64,000 nucleotides of DNA from Zingiber officinale (taxonomy: Eukaryota; Streptophyta; Magnoliopsida; Zingiberales; Zingiberaceae). The notes beneath the pieces were generated by a model, which did not search any database, was not told where the DNA came from, and saw only the letters and a list, made by a program, of their open reading frames with translations. Location: contig NC_055996.1 in the NCBI RefSeq assembly GCF_018446385.1, positions 15,301,317-15,365,316 on the forward strand, written 5' to 3'. The translations under genes and the position numbers were made by a program. Of this stretch, positions 33,906 through 45,352 are shown in pieces. How positions within the stretch are numbered: position 1 is the stretch's first letter; every line of letters starts with the position of its first letter.

Positions 33906-34660
33906 CTCTATCTAACAGTGGGATTCAAGTTTACACGGTATACTTAGAAATTTCAAATAGTCTTGTAAATTTATTTTCAACTCTAACTAAGTTATGACTT
34001 AAACAAAATGATGTTGTTGTGTCTGGAAATTAAAATTCGATAGGGTGTGTTGTTCATTAAAATTTATTAGGTACACTGTTCCGTGCCAACTAGCATGCTA
34101 CAAGAGCTTCATCAGTAGTAGTTAGAACTAAGTTTTAGCACCATATTTATCTTCTCCTCGCTCAACCCTTCCTAGCGATTACGAATTTGTAAAATTCCAA
34201 ATACCCTAGATCCATCGGTGGATTTAGATCAAACCCCACTAATAGACCTAGACAACTCCGATTGCATCTATTTCAAGTCTTGTGAGTTGCTAATTTTGCA
34301 AGGATTCTAACAGTGCTATCCATTACTTTTTTAAAGCTCTCCATAGGTGCTCTAACGTTATGATCAATTTCAGCTTGATTTTGGCTATGATATGATCTCC
34401 TATCAAGTTCAACGTGGGCCTAATACGTTGGGATCTTGACCTCTTTTTTATTGATCACAACCTAGTTTTTGATCTCGATATCTAAAACTTCATACTATAT
34501 CTCTATTATGTAAATTAAAAATTTGCTAGCGATTGTGATTTATTTTTTTTTAGAAATTCAAATATACTAGATCTCACAGTGGGATTCGAGTTTATATGGT
34601 GCATTTAGAAATTTTAAAAAGTCTTGTAAATTTGATTTAAACTCTAATTAAGTTGTTCTA
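33906..34660 (+). repeat. ~650-bp tandem repeat, right part
   Basis: ACAGTGGGATTC at 33915 recurs at 34576 (661 bp). The order of shared phrases matches 6850-7525, including the decayed CCATC palindrome near 34210-34250 and ATACGTTGG near 34425. One full unit is followed by a partial second one. Confidence 0.7.
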
Positions 34661-35598
34661 TAAATCTGCCCCACACATCCATTGACATAATAAATACGAT
34701 TTTTGTAATCACCTTTTGATACAAAAGTGTACAATATTTTTTTTTACACTACAAACAAATTTTACAATGGCAATTTGATATGTACATCACTAAATCTTTA
34801 TCTGTCTTCTTCTATCAATTTACTCTTGTTTGAAATTTGTCCTTCAACAATGTTGTTCTTGAACACTATTATTCTTTGAAGTCGTCTCTTGAAACCTTTA
34901 CGACAATACACCCGCTCTAATTACTCTTTTGCAATTCCGTCAAACTACTAGAGGAGGTATGCTAAGCGAAAGAGGTTCGTGATAATATCGTGTTTATAGG
35001 AGCAAGAAGAGGTATGGATATAGAGATGGTGAGAACATATGCATCTGAACCAAAAAAATATTTTCAAATAAAAATATGATTCAAAAAAATGGGATAGGGA
35101 AAACGGAGGTTAGATACGAATATCATACATTTGACTCCGCAAACTATAATGTGCCTTTTGATAGATTCAGAATTTAGCATGCATCGTTTGCTAAAATTAA
35201 TAATTTTTAATCTTGTTAAAATTATTATAGCAAGCGGCAAAAAAAAAAAAAAAACGCTGGTTCCAGCGCCCGCTGATCTGTCCTAGGATTAACAGAGGAA
35301 ATAAGTCAAAAGAAAGCAAATGGATGTAGGGGTAAATTATATGGGGTGCAAAAATTTACACCCCACTGATCCTGAAATTCAATCCCTTACCTCAAGCCCA
35401 AGTGACAAATCTCCGACTACCTACCATCTCATAATACCTCTTAGGCTTGTTGAAATTATTGCAGATAAAACGAAGATAGATATTAAACAAAAATGTCCAC
35501 AAAATCCTTGCTTAAGCAGCATACACACAGCATTTCCGCAGAAGATACAATTCCACGGTTATTAGATAGGAAATAGCAGTTATCCTCCATTCGATCGA
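34661..35598. other. Intergenic DNA downstream of the minus-strand LDH gene
   Basis: AT-rich with a poly-A run (about 35238-35254). No gene, RNA or repeat family was recognised. The last part should hold the LDH 3' UTR, but no clear polyadenylation signal could be chosen. Confidence 0.4.
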
Positions 35599-36848
35599 TC
35601 ACACGTCGAGCTTCTGCTGGAGCTCCCATAGGGTGGCGGCGGAATGGCGGAGACGGGCGGCCTCCTCGTCGGTGAGGTGGACGTTGGCGACGGTGAGGAC
35701 GCCGGAGCGGCCGAGCTGGGCGGGGAGGCTGAGGAAGACCTTGCGATCGGAGGGGATGCCGTAGAAGCCGGCGGCGAGGAGGGAGATGGGGTGGATGCGG
35801 TGCTGGTCGCGGAGGAGGGAGCGGGCGAGGCTGGCGACGGAGTAGCCGATGGCCCAGGAGGTGTAGCCCTTGAGACGGATCACCTCGTACGCGCTGTCCA
35901 CCACCGCCTTCCGGATCCGCTCCAACACCCCCTGTTCCATCACCACCGCCGCCTTGTTGTCGTCGCTCGCAAGCTGGCCCAGCACCGGCACGCCGCCCAC
36001 GCTGATGCTCGACCACAGCGCCACTGAGCTGTCGCCGTGCTCCCCCACCATGTACGCCTGCAAAACAAATCTCCTCTGTTATTTTTCAAGATTGGGCTCC
36101 GATGAAAAATCCGTAGTGTGTTGCAAAAACAAAAATTATTTGTTAAACCTCTCGATTCAACGGATCGAAATCAAATCATTTTAAATGGGAAAAAAAAAAG
36201 AAAACTTAAGGAAGGAGATCGATCAGAGTTTGGTTCACGAACCTGCACGTCTTGGGCGTTGACCTCAAGGTGATCGGCGAGGAGGAAGCGGAAGCGCGAG
36301 GAGTCGAGGTTGGTCCCCGATCCGATGACCCTATTGGGCGGGAACCCCGACAGCTTCCACGCGATGTACGTCAGCACGTCCACCGGGTTGGACACGACTA
36401 GAAGCAAGGCCGACGGCGAGTGCCTCGCCAGCGGCGGCACGATCTCCTTGAACAGGGTCAGGTTGCGCTGCAGGAGGTCGATCCGCGTCTCCCCGGGGAT
36501 CTGGCGGGCTCCTGCGGTGATGATGCAGAGATCGGAGTCGGCGGTGACGTCGTAGTCTGTGGATGCGAGGATGCGAGTGCGGGGGAGGAAGGCCGCGGCG
36601 TGCTGCAGGTCGAGCATCTCGCCGCGGAGCTTGTCGGGCTTAGCGTCGACGAGGGCGAGCTCATCAGTGAGGTCCTGGGTGAGGATGGTCTGGGCGATGG
36701 CCATTCCGACGTTTCCGGCGCCGATGACGGAGATCTTGGTGCGGCGGCTGGTGGGGGAGGGCGGCGCCGCCTGGTGGATGGGGCGGAAGAGAGCGCGGTG
36801 GACGTCGTCGGCGAAGCCGAGCTCGGAGAGCGAAGAGACCTTCTGCAT
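35599..36848 (-). CDS. LDH: L-lactate dehydrogenase, copy 1 (2 exons, 354 aa)
   Basis: Reduces pyruvate to L-lactate with NADH in the cytosol, regenerating NAD+ for glycolysis when oxygen is low. Exon 1 is 36848-36243, exon 2 is 36057-35599 (stop TGA), and a 185-bp GT-AG intron lies between. The start at 36848 ([12 protein letters not shown]) matches plant LDH N-termini. An in-frame ATG at 36980 overlaps the apparent TATA box and would add 44 unrelated residues. Visible motifs are nucleotide-binding GAGNVGMA, the substrate-loop PGETR (arginine), [14 protein letters not shown] (Asp-Arg pair) and GEHGDSS with the catalytic His at about residue 209. All key residues are intact and the length fits the family. 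Its near-identical paralogue lies at 40671-41829 in divergent orientation. Confidence 0.95.
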
Positions 36849-36976
36849 GGTCTGTGGCACCAGATCGGATCGGATGCTTTCGATTGGCGACGGCAGACGA
36901 AATGGGGGAAAGGGGGAAGCTGCGGACCAACAAAACCCTTCCAAGTCTGCGTCTCTCTTCAGCTTATTTGTTCGGT

Positions 36977-36983
36977 ACATATA
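36977..36983 (-). promoter_or_regulatory. Probable TATA box of LDH copy 1
   Basis: On the minus strand this reads TATATGT within CTGTATATGTAC, about 130 bp before the ATG. That implies a ~100-nt 5' UTR. The position is inferred from spacing only. Confidence 0.4.
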
Positions 36984-37049
36984 CAGAGAGAGACTCGGAT
37001 TCCATAGTTAAATCAAAAACAACATATTGCACGGTATTGAAGACCAGTT

Positions 37050-37585
37050 GAATAGTTAGGGTTTTTAGGGTTGGCAAAATGAGTTTAAATTAGACTTTGT
37101 TATGTTTTTTTTACGTCTTTAAATGTGTAGGGCCTCAGAAGAACATATGCCGATAGTTCAAGATCCGATGGAATATGGTGAAAAGTAGTATGGGATACTC
37201 AAAGATTGAAAAAGGAGGAGAAGTATTGGAGCCGAAAAGACCTTGGTATAAGATGCAAAGCAAGTGAGATGGATAACACGTGAAAGGATCGACGGATTTG
37301 TTACATCCGAGAGATGAGAAGCTGTGGAAGAATATTCTGGTAAAGTAAGAAGGATGTCATAATGAGTGAGCATCCGAGGGACGTAAACCAGTGGAAGCAT
37401 ACGTAAGGTAAATAGGCAAGATAAGAGTTGAGTGGATTGTAATCATATGAGGATAGACTCAACTCTAAATGGACTTAGAAAATTCAAGCGACTGAAAAAG
37501 AATTTTCGGTCAACCGGACCATCCGTTTCAGTATACCAAAGTACAAGATAAATGTTATATGTTATATGCTTGTAGGTTATTGATA
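37050..37585. other. Intergenic DNA upstream of LDH copy 1
   Basis: Nothing recognisable beyond a purine-rich 37140-37440 segment without a long frame on either strand. Confidence 0.35.
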
Positions 37586-37588
37586 GTA

Positions 37589-38050
37589 GGGATAATCGCG
37601 GATCGGGTTGATTCGGTTATTAGAGTAAAAAACTATCTGATCCTATTAGATCAGATAATACAATATCATGACCTACATCCGGTCCTATATCTGACGGATT
37701 GTCAGTTATTTGGATATCCGACACTATATCTAATGAAATATAAAATATAAATATAAAACAACAAAAAGGATAAAATATTAAAATGATAATAGACATTATT
37801 CATTACACGTTGTAGCAGCTAATCGCTAGTAGCTACTACAACGTGTAGCAGCTTATCAACAGTAACTACTATAACATGTAGCAACTTATCGACAGTAGTT
37901 GCTACAAGTAAAGGTGATCACGGATCGGGTTGGTTCGGTTATTGGGATAAAAAATTATCCGGTCCTACTAGATCGGATAATGTAATATCAGGGCCCTACA
38001 TTCGGCCCTATATTCGGCGGATTTTTTTTCGGTTCGGTTTGGGTTGGTAT
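37589..38050. repeat. Direct repeat pair around a 33-bp tandem repeat
   Basis: A ~110-bp segment beginning near GGATCGGGTTGATTCGG (37589-37700) recurs, diverged, at 37914-38045 in the same orientation. Between them, 37812-37908 holds about three 33-bp units (TAGCAGCTTATCAACAGTA type). Repeated GGTTCGGTT words resemble small non-autonomous hAT elements, but no terminal repeats were delimited. Confidence 0.55.
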
Positions 38051-38870
38051 AAGCGAGTTGATCGGTTTGACGGATTGACTGCTCACTCTGAATTGATAGA
38101 GATTGGATCGATCGACCGAAGACTATGATCAGACAACCGGAAGCTATGTAGAAGAGAAGATCCAAGGTAAGCAGGATCAGACAACTAAACAAACAGGAAC
38201 GAGACTAAACAAGTAGAGTCAGGTGATCGATACTTGGAGGCTGATCATCGGGTGATCTGTATTCAAGATCCAACTAAAATACACGTGGCAGCAGATCCAG
38301 AGAAGCAGATCAAGTTTCCATCAACTGGTAAGTTATTGAGTCGATTGAAAGAACACCACGTCAGCAAAGGGATAAACAAGGATTGTCGAGCAAATGGGTA
38401 CTATCTACCACATCATTAGTTTTCGGTCGACTGAATAATCTTTTCACTCAATTGAATGTGCCACATCAGTAGCTTGAGCAGATTCTATAAAAAGGAGACG
38501 AGGAGCTCAGTTACTAAATACACATCCATAAACATAACTACTTCCTACCTTTCTTTTATATTACACTCAAAGTTGTAAGAGATTTCTCTTTCTTTGACAT
38601 GTTACTAAAGAGGAGAAGGTTACTGGACAAGTGCCAAACTATGCATAAGGACTTAGACGTAGTACCTTGGGACTTGTGAATCAAGTAAACAGCTCTTTTC
38701 TTTTTTTTAATGTTTGCTTTTATATTTGTTTAATGTGTCCCTCTAAGCCATTAGCAAGGGGAATCTATTTTTTAATTATAGGTATACTATCATCTCTCTA
38801 CTTTAGTGATCTAAATCGCTTCGGCAGCACCAACAACCCCGCTCATTCCAACCCTGGCCCATAGAACATG
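38051..38870 (+). repeat. LTR-like sequence, uncertain
   Basis: A TATA box (TCTATAAAAAGGAG, about 38484) is followed by a leader-like stretch and pyrimidine-rich DNA to about 38720, as in an LTR promoter region. No partner copy, primer site or target duplication is visible in the window, so this is a guess. Confidence 0.25.
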
Positions 38871-40120
38871 AGAAATTATACCCTGTTTTGTTATTCCCTT
38901 GGTTTTGCGGTGGTGGTTAGGGCCAAGGTTTAAGATCCTGAGAAAGCAAAAACCTTTAAATTAGAGAAAGGAACCAATAGAATAAGCAATAGAAATAAAG
39001 GTTTTGGACTATGAGCTCAGATGATCAATCAATGGAACTATATAGCTGTTTTGTATCGCTTGTTTAGAGAGTAGTGGTTTTACAAAGTTCCAGGCTTTTC
39101 AGCTTCCAGTGCTTGTGAGAGGTCAAGGGAATTGTAAGCTGTCATGACTTGTTAAAGAGTGGTTTTGTTTCTAATTTCCAGGCTTTAATTTCTTGTTACA
39201 TTAATCATGAGCTTAGAGTACTTGAAGAACACCGAATCTATGGGATTTCTTGTGTCTCTGGTTTAATCTATTGGCGGACTCCGGTTTGGTTGCTTTCGGA
39301 TTAAATAAAATAAAAAAATATATACCCTTTATTTTTTTAATGCTTGAGCTGTGCAACAACTCAAATGTATTGATTTTCAAAATATTTATTACATATTTAA
39401 ATATTACTCACGTGCAATACTTTATATATAAATTTATTTTGTTAAGCATTATTTTTCCTAAATATAAAATTTAATTTAAATTTTAGATCAGGTAATCATT
39501 TCTTAAATTTAAATTTCATAAATAGTATTTTTCTAAATTTAAGGAATCAAATACACTCTTTAAATATTAATAAAGATAATTAAAAATTTTAAAGTAATTG
39601 ATATACTGTGTAGTAAAAAATAATTATCAAAATTTAATAAAATAAATTATTTATAGAAAATTATATCTACATTAAATTTCAATAAATATTTTCAATTACT
39701 TTAACTAAATGCATATGCGACTATTTTTATAATTTTATTTCATAATTTATATTTTAAAAAGCAATTTTAATCACACGTTGGCAATTTATTTTTATGAATC
39801 TCGCCCGGTCAAAAACACATGGTTGACTTAGTGTTTTCTAGAATTTGACCCGAAAAGAAATCTACTAAAACGACAATTTTAATGGAAGATATTAGGAAAA
39901 AAGAACCCTTGATACATCAAAACAAGTATATTGTTCAAATATCATAAATGGCTGCGACGTGTTTCCGTACAAGCATCGACGTGGTCACGTCAGAGTAGTC
40001 CAACTCTTTGTAAAAAATGAAAAAAAAATCCTTTATTTTTATCCTAAAAATATTAAGATATCATCTCACCAAACTGTGAAACAATTTCAATTAAATTATA
40101 TTTATTATAATAATACTCTC
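38871..40120. other. AT-rich intergenic DNA between the two LDH genes
   Basis: No gene or RNA was recognised. 39300-39800 is especially AT-rich. Confidence 0.4.

Positions 40121-40122
<2 letters not shown>

Positions 40123-40178
<56 letters not shown>
40123..40178. repeat. (TA)n microsatellite, about 28 units
   Basis: An uninterrupted TA run lies ~450 bp upstream of the plus-strand LDH TATA box. The frame crossing it is an artefact. Confidence 0.95.
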
Positions 40179-40187
<9 letters not shown>

Positions 40188-40576
40188 AAAATAAAGATGC
40201 ACCACCAGAGCTCCACGTTGCCACGCGCTGTTGGGTAAGCACGCGGGTATGTTTTGTACGTATGAATTATCTTGGATATTTGGGATCCAAGGCAGGATCT
40301 AATGAGTTAGTAGCGCAAATATAGGAAAGAAAGTCAACCCAAAAAGTATCTACTATCAGAACAAAAGCTTGGAACGCTTTACGACCAGTCGCGTCGAGGC
40401 GTGTCAATGAACCGGACGGTGTGCATGTGTTTCTTGGAAGACAAGTCAATCCAAAGAAACATCCGAGCAGCTGCATCTATGACGGCGAATAAAGAAGAAG
40501 AAGATTCTTTTAAGAAATTTATTCCTCCTTTTGGAAATATCTAATTATAGTTTTAATTAAAATGGTAGATCTCTGT

Positions 40577-40585
40577 CTATATAAG
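40577..40585 (+). promoter_or_regulatory. TATA box of LDH copy 2
   Basis: CTATATAAG lies 86 bp before the ATG, predicting initiation near 40610 and a ~60-nt leader. Confidence 0.7.
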
Positions 40586-40670
40586 AACCGCCAAATCTAG
40601 CAGAAAGATCACAGAAACCAATTCACAAATTCTCCAAATTGAATTTTTTTTTTCAAAGCTATTTACAGCC

Positions 40671-41829
40671 ATGGAGAAAGTCTCATCGCTGTCGGAGCTC
40701 GGCCTGGCGACTGACATCCACCGTTCCCTGTTCCGCCCCATCCACCAAGCGGCGCCGCCCTCCCCCACCAAGCGGCGCACCAAGATCTCCGTCGTGGGAG
40801 CTGGTAATGTCGGCATGGCGATCGCTCAGACCATCCTCACCCAGGACCTCGCCGACGAGCTCGCGCTCGTCGACGCGAAGCCCGACCTTCTCCGCGGCGA
40901 GATGCTGGACCTGCAGCACGCCGCCGCCTTCCTCCCCCGCACCCGCATCCTCGCCTCCACCGACTACGCCGTCACCGCCGACTCCGACCTCTGCATCGTC
41001 ACGGCCGGGGCCCGGCAGGTGCCGGGCGAGACGCGGCTCGACCTGCTTCACCGCAACGTGGCGCTCTTCAAGCTGATCGTGCCGCCTCTGGCGAGGCACT
41101 CGCCGGCGGCGCTGCTTCTGGTGGTGTCGAACCCGGTGGACGTGCTGACGTACATCACGTGGAAGCTGTCGGGGTTCCCGCCCAACCGGGTTATCGGATC
41201 GGGTACCAACCTCGATTCCTCTCGCTTCCGCTTCCTCCTCGCCGACCACCTCGAAGTCAACGCTCAAGACGTGCAGGTACACCCGCCAAACTTTGACTGT
41301 TTCGGTCAGATCCGACCATCCATTATAACAAGGACTTACGAGCCGTTGGATGGATGAATGGTGATTGCAGGCGTACATGGTGGGGGAGCACGGCGACAGC
41401 TCGGTGGCGCTGTGGTCGAGCATCAGCGTCGGCGGCGTTCCGGTGCTGGACCAGCTTGCGAGCGACGACAACAATGCGGCGGTGGTGATGGAGCAGGAAG
41501 TGCTGGAGCGGATCCGGAAGGCGGTGGTGGACAGCGCGTACGAGGTGATCCGGCTCAAGGGCTACACCTCCTGGGCCATCGGCTACTCCGTCGCCAGCCT
41601 CGCCCGCTCCCTCCTCCGCGACCAGCACCGCATCCACCCCGTCTCCCTCCTCGCCGCCGGCTTCTACGGCATCCCCCGCGACCGCCAGGTCTTCCTCAGC
41701 CTTCCCGCCCAGATCGGCCGCTCCGGCGTCCTCACCGTTGCCAATCTCCATCTCACCGACGAGGAGGCCGCCTGCCTCCAGCGCTCCGCCGAGACGCTCT
41801 GGGAGCTCCAGCAGAAGCTCGAACTTTGA
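40671..41829 (+). CDS. LDH: L-lactate dehydrogenase, copy 2 (2 exons, 354 aa)
   Basis: Cytosolic NADH-dependent L-lactate dehydrogenase. Exon 1 is 40671-41276, exon 2 is 41371-41829 (TGA), and the GT-AG intron is 94 bp. The protein starts [19 protein letters not shown]. Visible sites are GAGNVGMA (residues 43-50), D68 after ALV (NAD-binding acidic residue), PGETR with R122, [14 protein letters not shown] (D182, R185) and GEHGDSS with catalytic H209. Exon lengths (606 and 459 nt) are identical to copy 1 and the intron position is the same, after the codons for Val-Gln. The introns and 5' flanks are unlike. The duplication is therefore old enough for non-coding divergence, or the exons are held alike by selection or gene conversion. 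GC-rich frames on the opposite strand are shadows. Confidence 0.95.
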
Positions 41830-42030
41830 GGAACTCAAATAATCCCCCAAGAAATTATCTTGTTTAACGTCCTATTAAAAAAATCGTTATAATATATCGT
41901 AGGTAATTAGTATTAATACGATAGTCCCGGAGTTGTTCCGCCATTGATGCGGTATCGGATGGTCAAGCAAAAATATCAAACCAGGGTTTGACCGTAATTT
42001 GGAGGAATTTTGACTTCCATAAGTGAAATT

Positions 42031-42039
42031 TCATATAAA
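42031..42039 (+). promoter_or_regulatory. Possible TATA box of the ROH1-like gene
   Basis: TCATATAAAG lies about 80 bp before the ATG at 42114, within the 284-bp gap after LDH copy 2. Confidence 0.5.
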
Positions 42040-42113
42040 GAAAAAAAATTGAGTGGTCAAATTGCGACTTGCATTAGCCGATTTGGTTCGACTTTTGCGG
42101 GCGGAGGAAACCG

Positions 42114-43232
42114 ATGGAGAAGAAAGGCGGCGCCGAAAGCTGCCCCCCGCCATTCATCGCCGGTGATTTCCTCAGAGTTCGCCGCGCCCGTGTGGTGTCC
42201 ATGGAGCAGCGCAAGGAGCAGGACTTCGACCGCTTTCACTCCCACGTCGACGACCGCCTCCTCGCCCTCTTGCCCACCGCCGATTCCTCCCACGGTCTCT
42301 TCTCCCTGACCTTCCTCCGTAGGCTCCTCGACGCCTTCCTCTCCTGCGACGACGAGTTCCGCTGCCTCCTCCTCGCCCGCGGCTTTGGCGGCCTCCTCTC
42401 AAGGCCGGACGCCGATCGCGCGGTCGCCGACCTACTTGATCGAACCGTCAAGTCGCTCGACGTCTGCAGGGCTGCCTCCTTAGCCCTCGACTCGATTCGC
42501 CACTTCCATCGGCTCGCCGACACCGCCGCCTCGGCGGCCATTCCCGGCCAGGGCGGCCGTGTCTGCCGGGCCATCGCTAAGTTGCTTGCCTCTTTCCTCA
42601 ATTCCGCAGCTGCGAGATCCGAGGGGTCGTCCGGATCCTCAGGCCGATCGAGCCGCAGCGGCCATTTGCGGACGCTGGGACGCAGAAGCTACTTCTCCGG
42701 CGGGAATACGCCGCCTGTGCCCGCCAATCTGATCGTCCCTAGGGGCAGCCCGGCCGGCGGCGAGGAGATCGCCTTCGCGGTCTACGCGATGAGCTCCGTG
42801 CTGGCCTTCACTATGTGGGCCCTGGCGGCGGCCCTTGTGTGCCAGGATGGGGGCGGAACGTTGCCGTCGAGTCCGGTGTCGCCTCGGCAGCATCTGCCTT
42901 GGGCGGGGACGATGGTCCTGCTGCAGGACCGCATGTCGGAGGAGTGGCGGAGCAGAAAGGGGGATTTCGTGCAGCTGGCGGAGATGCAGGCTCTCCAACG
43001 GTGCGCGAAGGGGCTAATGGAGGCGGTGAGGGAGGGCGGAAGGCCTCGGGCAGAGGACGTGGCTGAGATGGCGATGAAGCTGGCGGAGGCGTGTCGGAGG
43101 TTGGAGAAGGCGCTGGCGCCGCTGGAGAGGCAGGTGAGGGAGGTGTTCCACCGCGTGGTGGGCAGCCGGGCGGAGGTGCTCCGCTGCATGGATCAGAACA
43201 AGCGCGCTGCGGCGCCTCCAATTCCCCCTTAA
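42114..43232 (+). CDS. ROH1/BYPASS1-family protein (372 aa, single exon)
   Basis: The translation matches the plant ROH1-like family (BYPASS1-related; Arabidopsis ROH1 is reported to bind the exocyst subunit Exo70C1). Family-typical features are a basic N-terminus, an SLTFLRRLLDAFLSC block (about residues 64-78) and LDRTVKSLDVCRAASLALDS (about 108-127). After a Ser/Gly-rich linker (168-182) comes the hydrophobic segment FAVYAMSSVLAFTMWALAAAL (221-241), usually conserved in the family. The C-terminus is helical and ends in basic and proline residues. The start is the first in-frame ATG; a second ATG at residue 30 is possible. A single exon and this length are normal. The role is probably plasma-membrane or exocytosis-related, but the biochemical function is unproven. 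The closest named member cannot be decided here. Confidence 0.85.
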   Translation: MEKKGGAESCPPPFIAGDFLRVRRARVVSMEQRKEQDFDRFHSHVDDRLLALLPTADSSHGLFSLTFLRRLLDAFLSCDDEFRCLLLARGFGGLLSRPDADRAVADLLDRTVKSLDVCRAASLALDSIRHFHRLADTAASAAIPGQGGRVCRAIAKLLASFLNSAAARSEGSSGSSGRSSRSGHLRTLGRRSYFSGGNTPPVPANLIVPRGSPAGGEEIAFAVYAMSSVLAFTMWALAAALVCQDGGGTLPSSPVSPRQHLPWAGTMVLLQDRMSEEWRSRKGDFVQLAEMQALQRCAKGLMEAVREGGRPRAEDVAEMAMKLAEACRRLEKALAPLERQVREVFHRVVGSRAEVLRCMDQNKRAAAPPIPP

Positions 43233-43689
43233 GCTGGATCGTTCTGTAGCTGCTGGATTGCTTTCCTCTTTTAGTGTGAAAATTTGGAATTTTCCCATGC
43301 TGTTAATTATTGGGAGCAATTTTTTTTCGGCAATTTATAAGGACTAGATTTCTAAATTGATCAAAATAGGTACACTATTTTGATATGTACTAAAGCACAT
43401 ATGCTGTAATCAAAGTAGAAAAAAAATAATAGATGGTGCAGAGGTCAAAGTTAAAATCATAAAAGGTTCAGATCCATGAAGTAAATCAATTCGATAGAGC
43501 GGCGGTATCATCTGGTTAGTCCAGATCTCGTCTGAACGGCCATTCTTTAAGAGCTCGTGACTAAGGTTAATAGTCAAGCAATAATTCCTCGGACCATTGC
43601 CCTCGAGCGGGAGACATATCCAGTCGGACAAAGGATAGCCTTCCGACAATAGTACAGTCGGACGAAATGTAGGACAATAACTCTGCTCA
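43233..43689. other. Intergenic DNA after the ROH1-like gene
   Basis: The 3' UTR of the ROH1-like gene is followed by sequence containing CTCGAGCGGGAG and CAGTCGGACAAAGG words reminiscent of Tat LTRs. It is too diverged to delimit. Confidence 0.35.
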
Positions 43690-43959
43690 TTAAGTCCGGG
43701 CAGGAACTACTCGGCCGGTCAACTACGTATGGACCCACCATTTATCTTGTCATATTCTTTTGGAAGTTGGTGCCGCTGACAGCAGAGCATGCCTAGTAGA
43801 CATATCGTACTTTAAAAACTTTTAGACTATCATATTAGAGAGTTGAATATTGCTTAAGGAATAATGTTAAAGATACTTTTTGACTTGTTTTTTTTTAGGA
43901 TGTCTAGGAAAATGTGCATATGCTTTGAGATGGATGCACGAACACTATAGTAATACTAT
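43690..43959 (+). repeat. Fragment of a + oriented Tat-type LTR
   Basis: CTTTTGGAAGTTGGTGCCGCTGAC...GCATGCCTAGTAGA and the downstream 'gatactttttgacttgttttttttagga' parallel 5468-5640 of the solo LTR at 4998-5919. It is cut at 43959 by the Tat element in the opposite orientation. Confidence 0.55.
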
Positions 43960-44898
43960 TAATCCTGCCCGGAATCTGAGTCAGACGGAGGTCAGTGGAG
44001 ATGACGTTAATATTGACGGAGAGGCGACTTTGACACACCCTGTATATGCGCGTCAGAAAAGCGAACCCCCACGTGGAACCTAGAGGTCTGTAGTATGGGA
44101 ACTGGTGCTATTTAGACTCTGCACACATTCAGAGAAGCCCACGGAGCGTTAGAGACCAGAAACCAAGGAAAAAGTTCCAGACGCAGGCCCTCCGACGCTC
44201 AAGTCAGGTCATTTTCTCCCAGAAAACGAGTGTACGATAGAAGGAAAAAGAACTGTTGAAGATGAGTGCGGATGTGTGTGTACCCCGCTAATGAAGAAGA
44301 TCTCCCTTTTTATAAGACTCTACCTGCCTTTTGAGTCTGATCGCTGTTAGAGGATGTCGGGTGTCAGGGTATGTCGGGAGAGGGAGGACGTCTGGCGGCC
44401 TCCCATTGGTCAGAGGAAGGTTCCACCTTCAGTATGTGGTAGACCACTAGAATATTCCTTGACAAGTGACAATTATTCTCTGACAGGAGGTTATGATTCC
44501 CTGACACTGTTATCGCTTAGCGTTATTTGTACCGCACAGGTTCAGTTGCAAACAGCTCGGGGTGACTGCTCAAATGTGCTACAAGGATTGAGCTTTGATG
44601 AAGAGGAGGAGCCGTGTCGACCTGGCCAGGGATTATTGGAGACGATGACCTAGGATCCAACCTTCATGATCTGGCTGCTGCAGAGCCGATCGGTGATTGT
44701 CTCATTCCAGGGCTTAGACCCAGGGGCCTGCCTTACTTGTGACCGACCAGGAATTATGCTGCTAGTGATGCAAAGCGGCCCTGATTCCCTTCTTCTCTTG
44801 ACTGTTGACTGTTACGTCCTCTTGACTATTGACTGTCACACCCTCTTGACTTTTGACTTCCTGACCTTATTGGGCCCCTCTTTTATGACCGTATCGCA
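43960..44898 (-). repeat. 3' LTR of the older Tat-type element
   Basis: It begins TAATCCTGCCCGGAATCTGA (TG decayed to TA) and ends CCGTATCGCA. It is followed by AGCCTCCCCTCCAAGTCTAG, the counterpart of the polypurine tract at 13977. A minus-strand TATA is suggested by TTTTTATAAGACTC at about 44308-44321. The frames inside are not genes. Confidence 0.75.
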
Positions 44899-45124
44899 AG
44901 CCTCCCCTCCAAGTCTAGTCGAAAGAGGCTCAAGTCTGACTGACTAGACCTTGGCACGCTTGCGACTCAACTTGCATACAAGGGACTGACGTGTGGCTGA
45001 CTATCTTTGCAAAGGCTGAATCCTACTTGTATCTCTGTCCCAGTGTTGCTATTGGTAGTGGCGATGTTTGAACAGATGAGAGCAAAACAAACACTCATGC
45101 TTTTAACACGTGGTTGCAAGAGCC

Positions 45125-45352
45125 GTGTTTGCTTATACCCTGTACTGGGAAAAGAGTCTGTAACCCGACCAAGAGGTCGTTGGTCGCGAGAGTATGCTCG
45201 CTTATAACTCGTGCTAGGACGAGAGTCTAGAACACCTACCGAGAGGTCATTGGTCATGAGAGCATGCTCGCTTATAACTCGCGGTGGAGCAAGAGTCTGG
45301 AAAGCCGACCGAGAGGTCATTGGTCACGAGAGCATATTCGCTTATAACTCGC
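45125..45352. repeat. ~70-bp tandem array, left part (about 3 units)
   Basis: CTTATAACTC recurs at 45201, 45271 and 45341, exactly 70 bp apart, within units carrying GACCGAGAGGTCATTGGTC and GAGAGTCTGGAA. It ends abruptly at the insertion site of the next element. Confidence 0.9.

Noticed and set aside
36849..36980. Upstream in-frame ATG extending LDH copy 1 by 44 residues
   Set aside because: It overlaps the likely TATA box, the extra residues do not resemble LDH, and copy 2 starts at the equivalent downstream ATG.
35644..37011. Long GC-rich frames antisense to LDH copy 1 (also 40683-41850 against copy 2, and 42172-43319 against the ROH1-like gene)
   Set aside because: Shadows of high-GC coding sequence; translations are Arg/Gly/Pro or Glu/Gly-rich without homology.
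38815..38835. CGCTTCGGCAGCAC resembling the start of animal U6 snRNA
   Set aside because: Nothing after it matches U6 and the plant U6 start differs; chance match.
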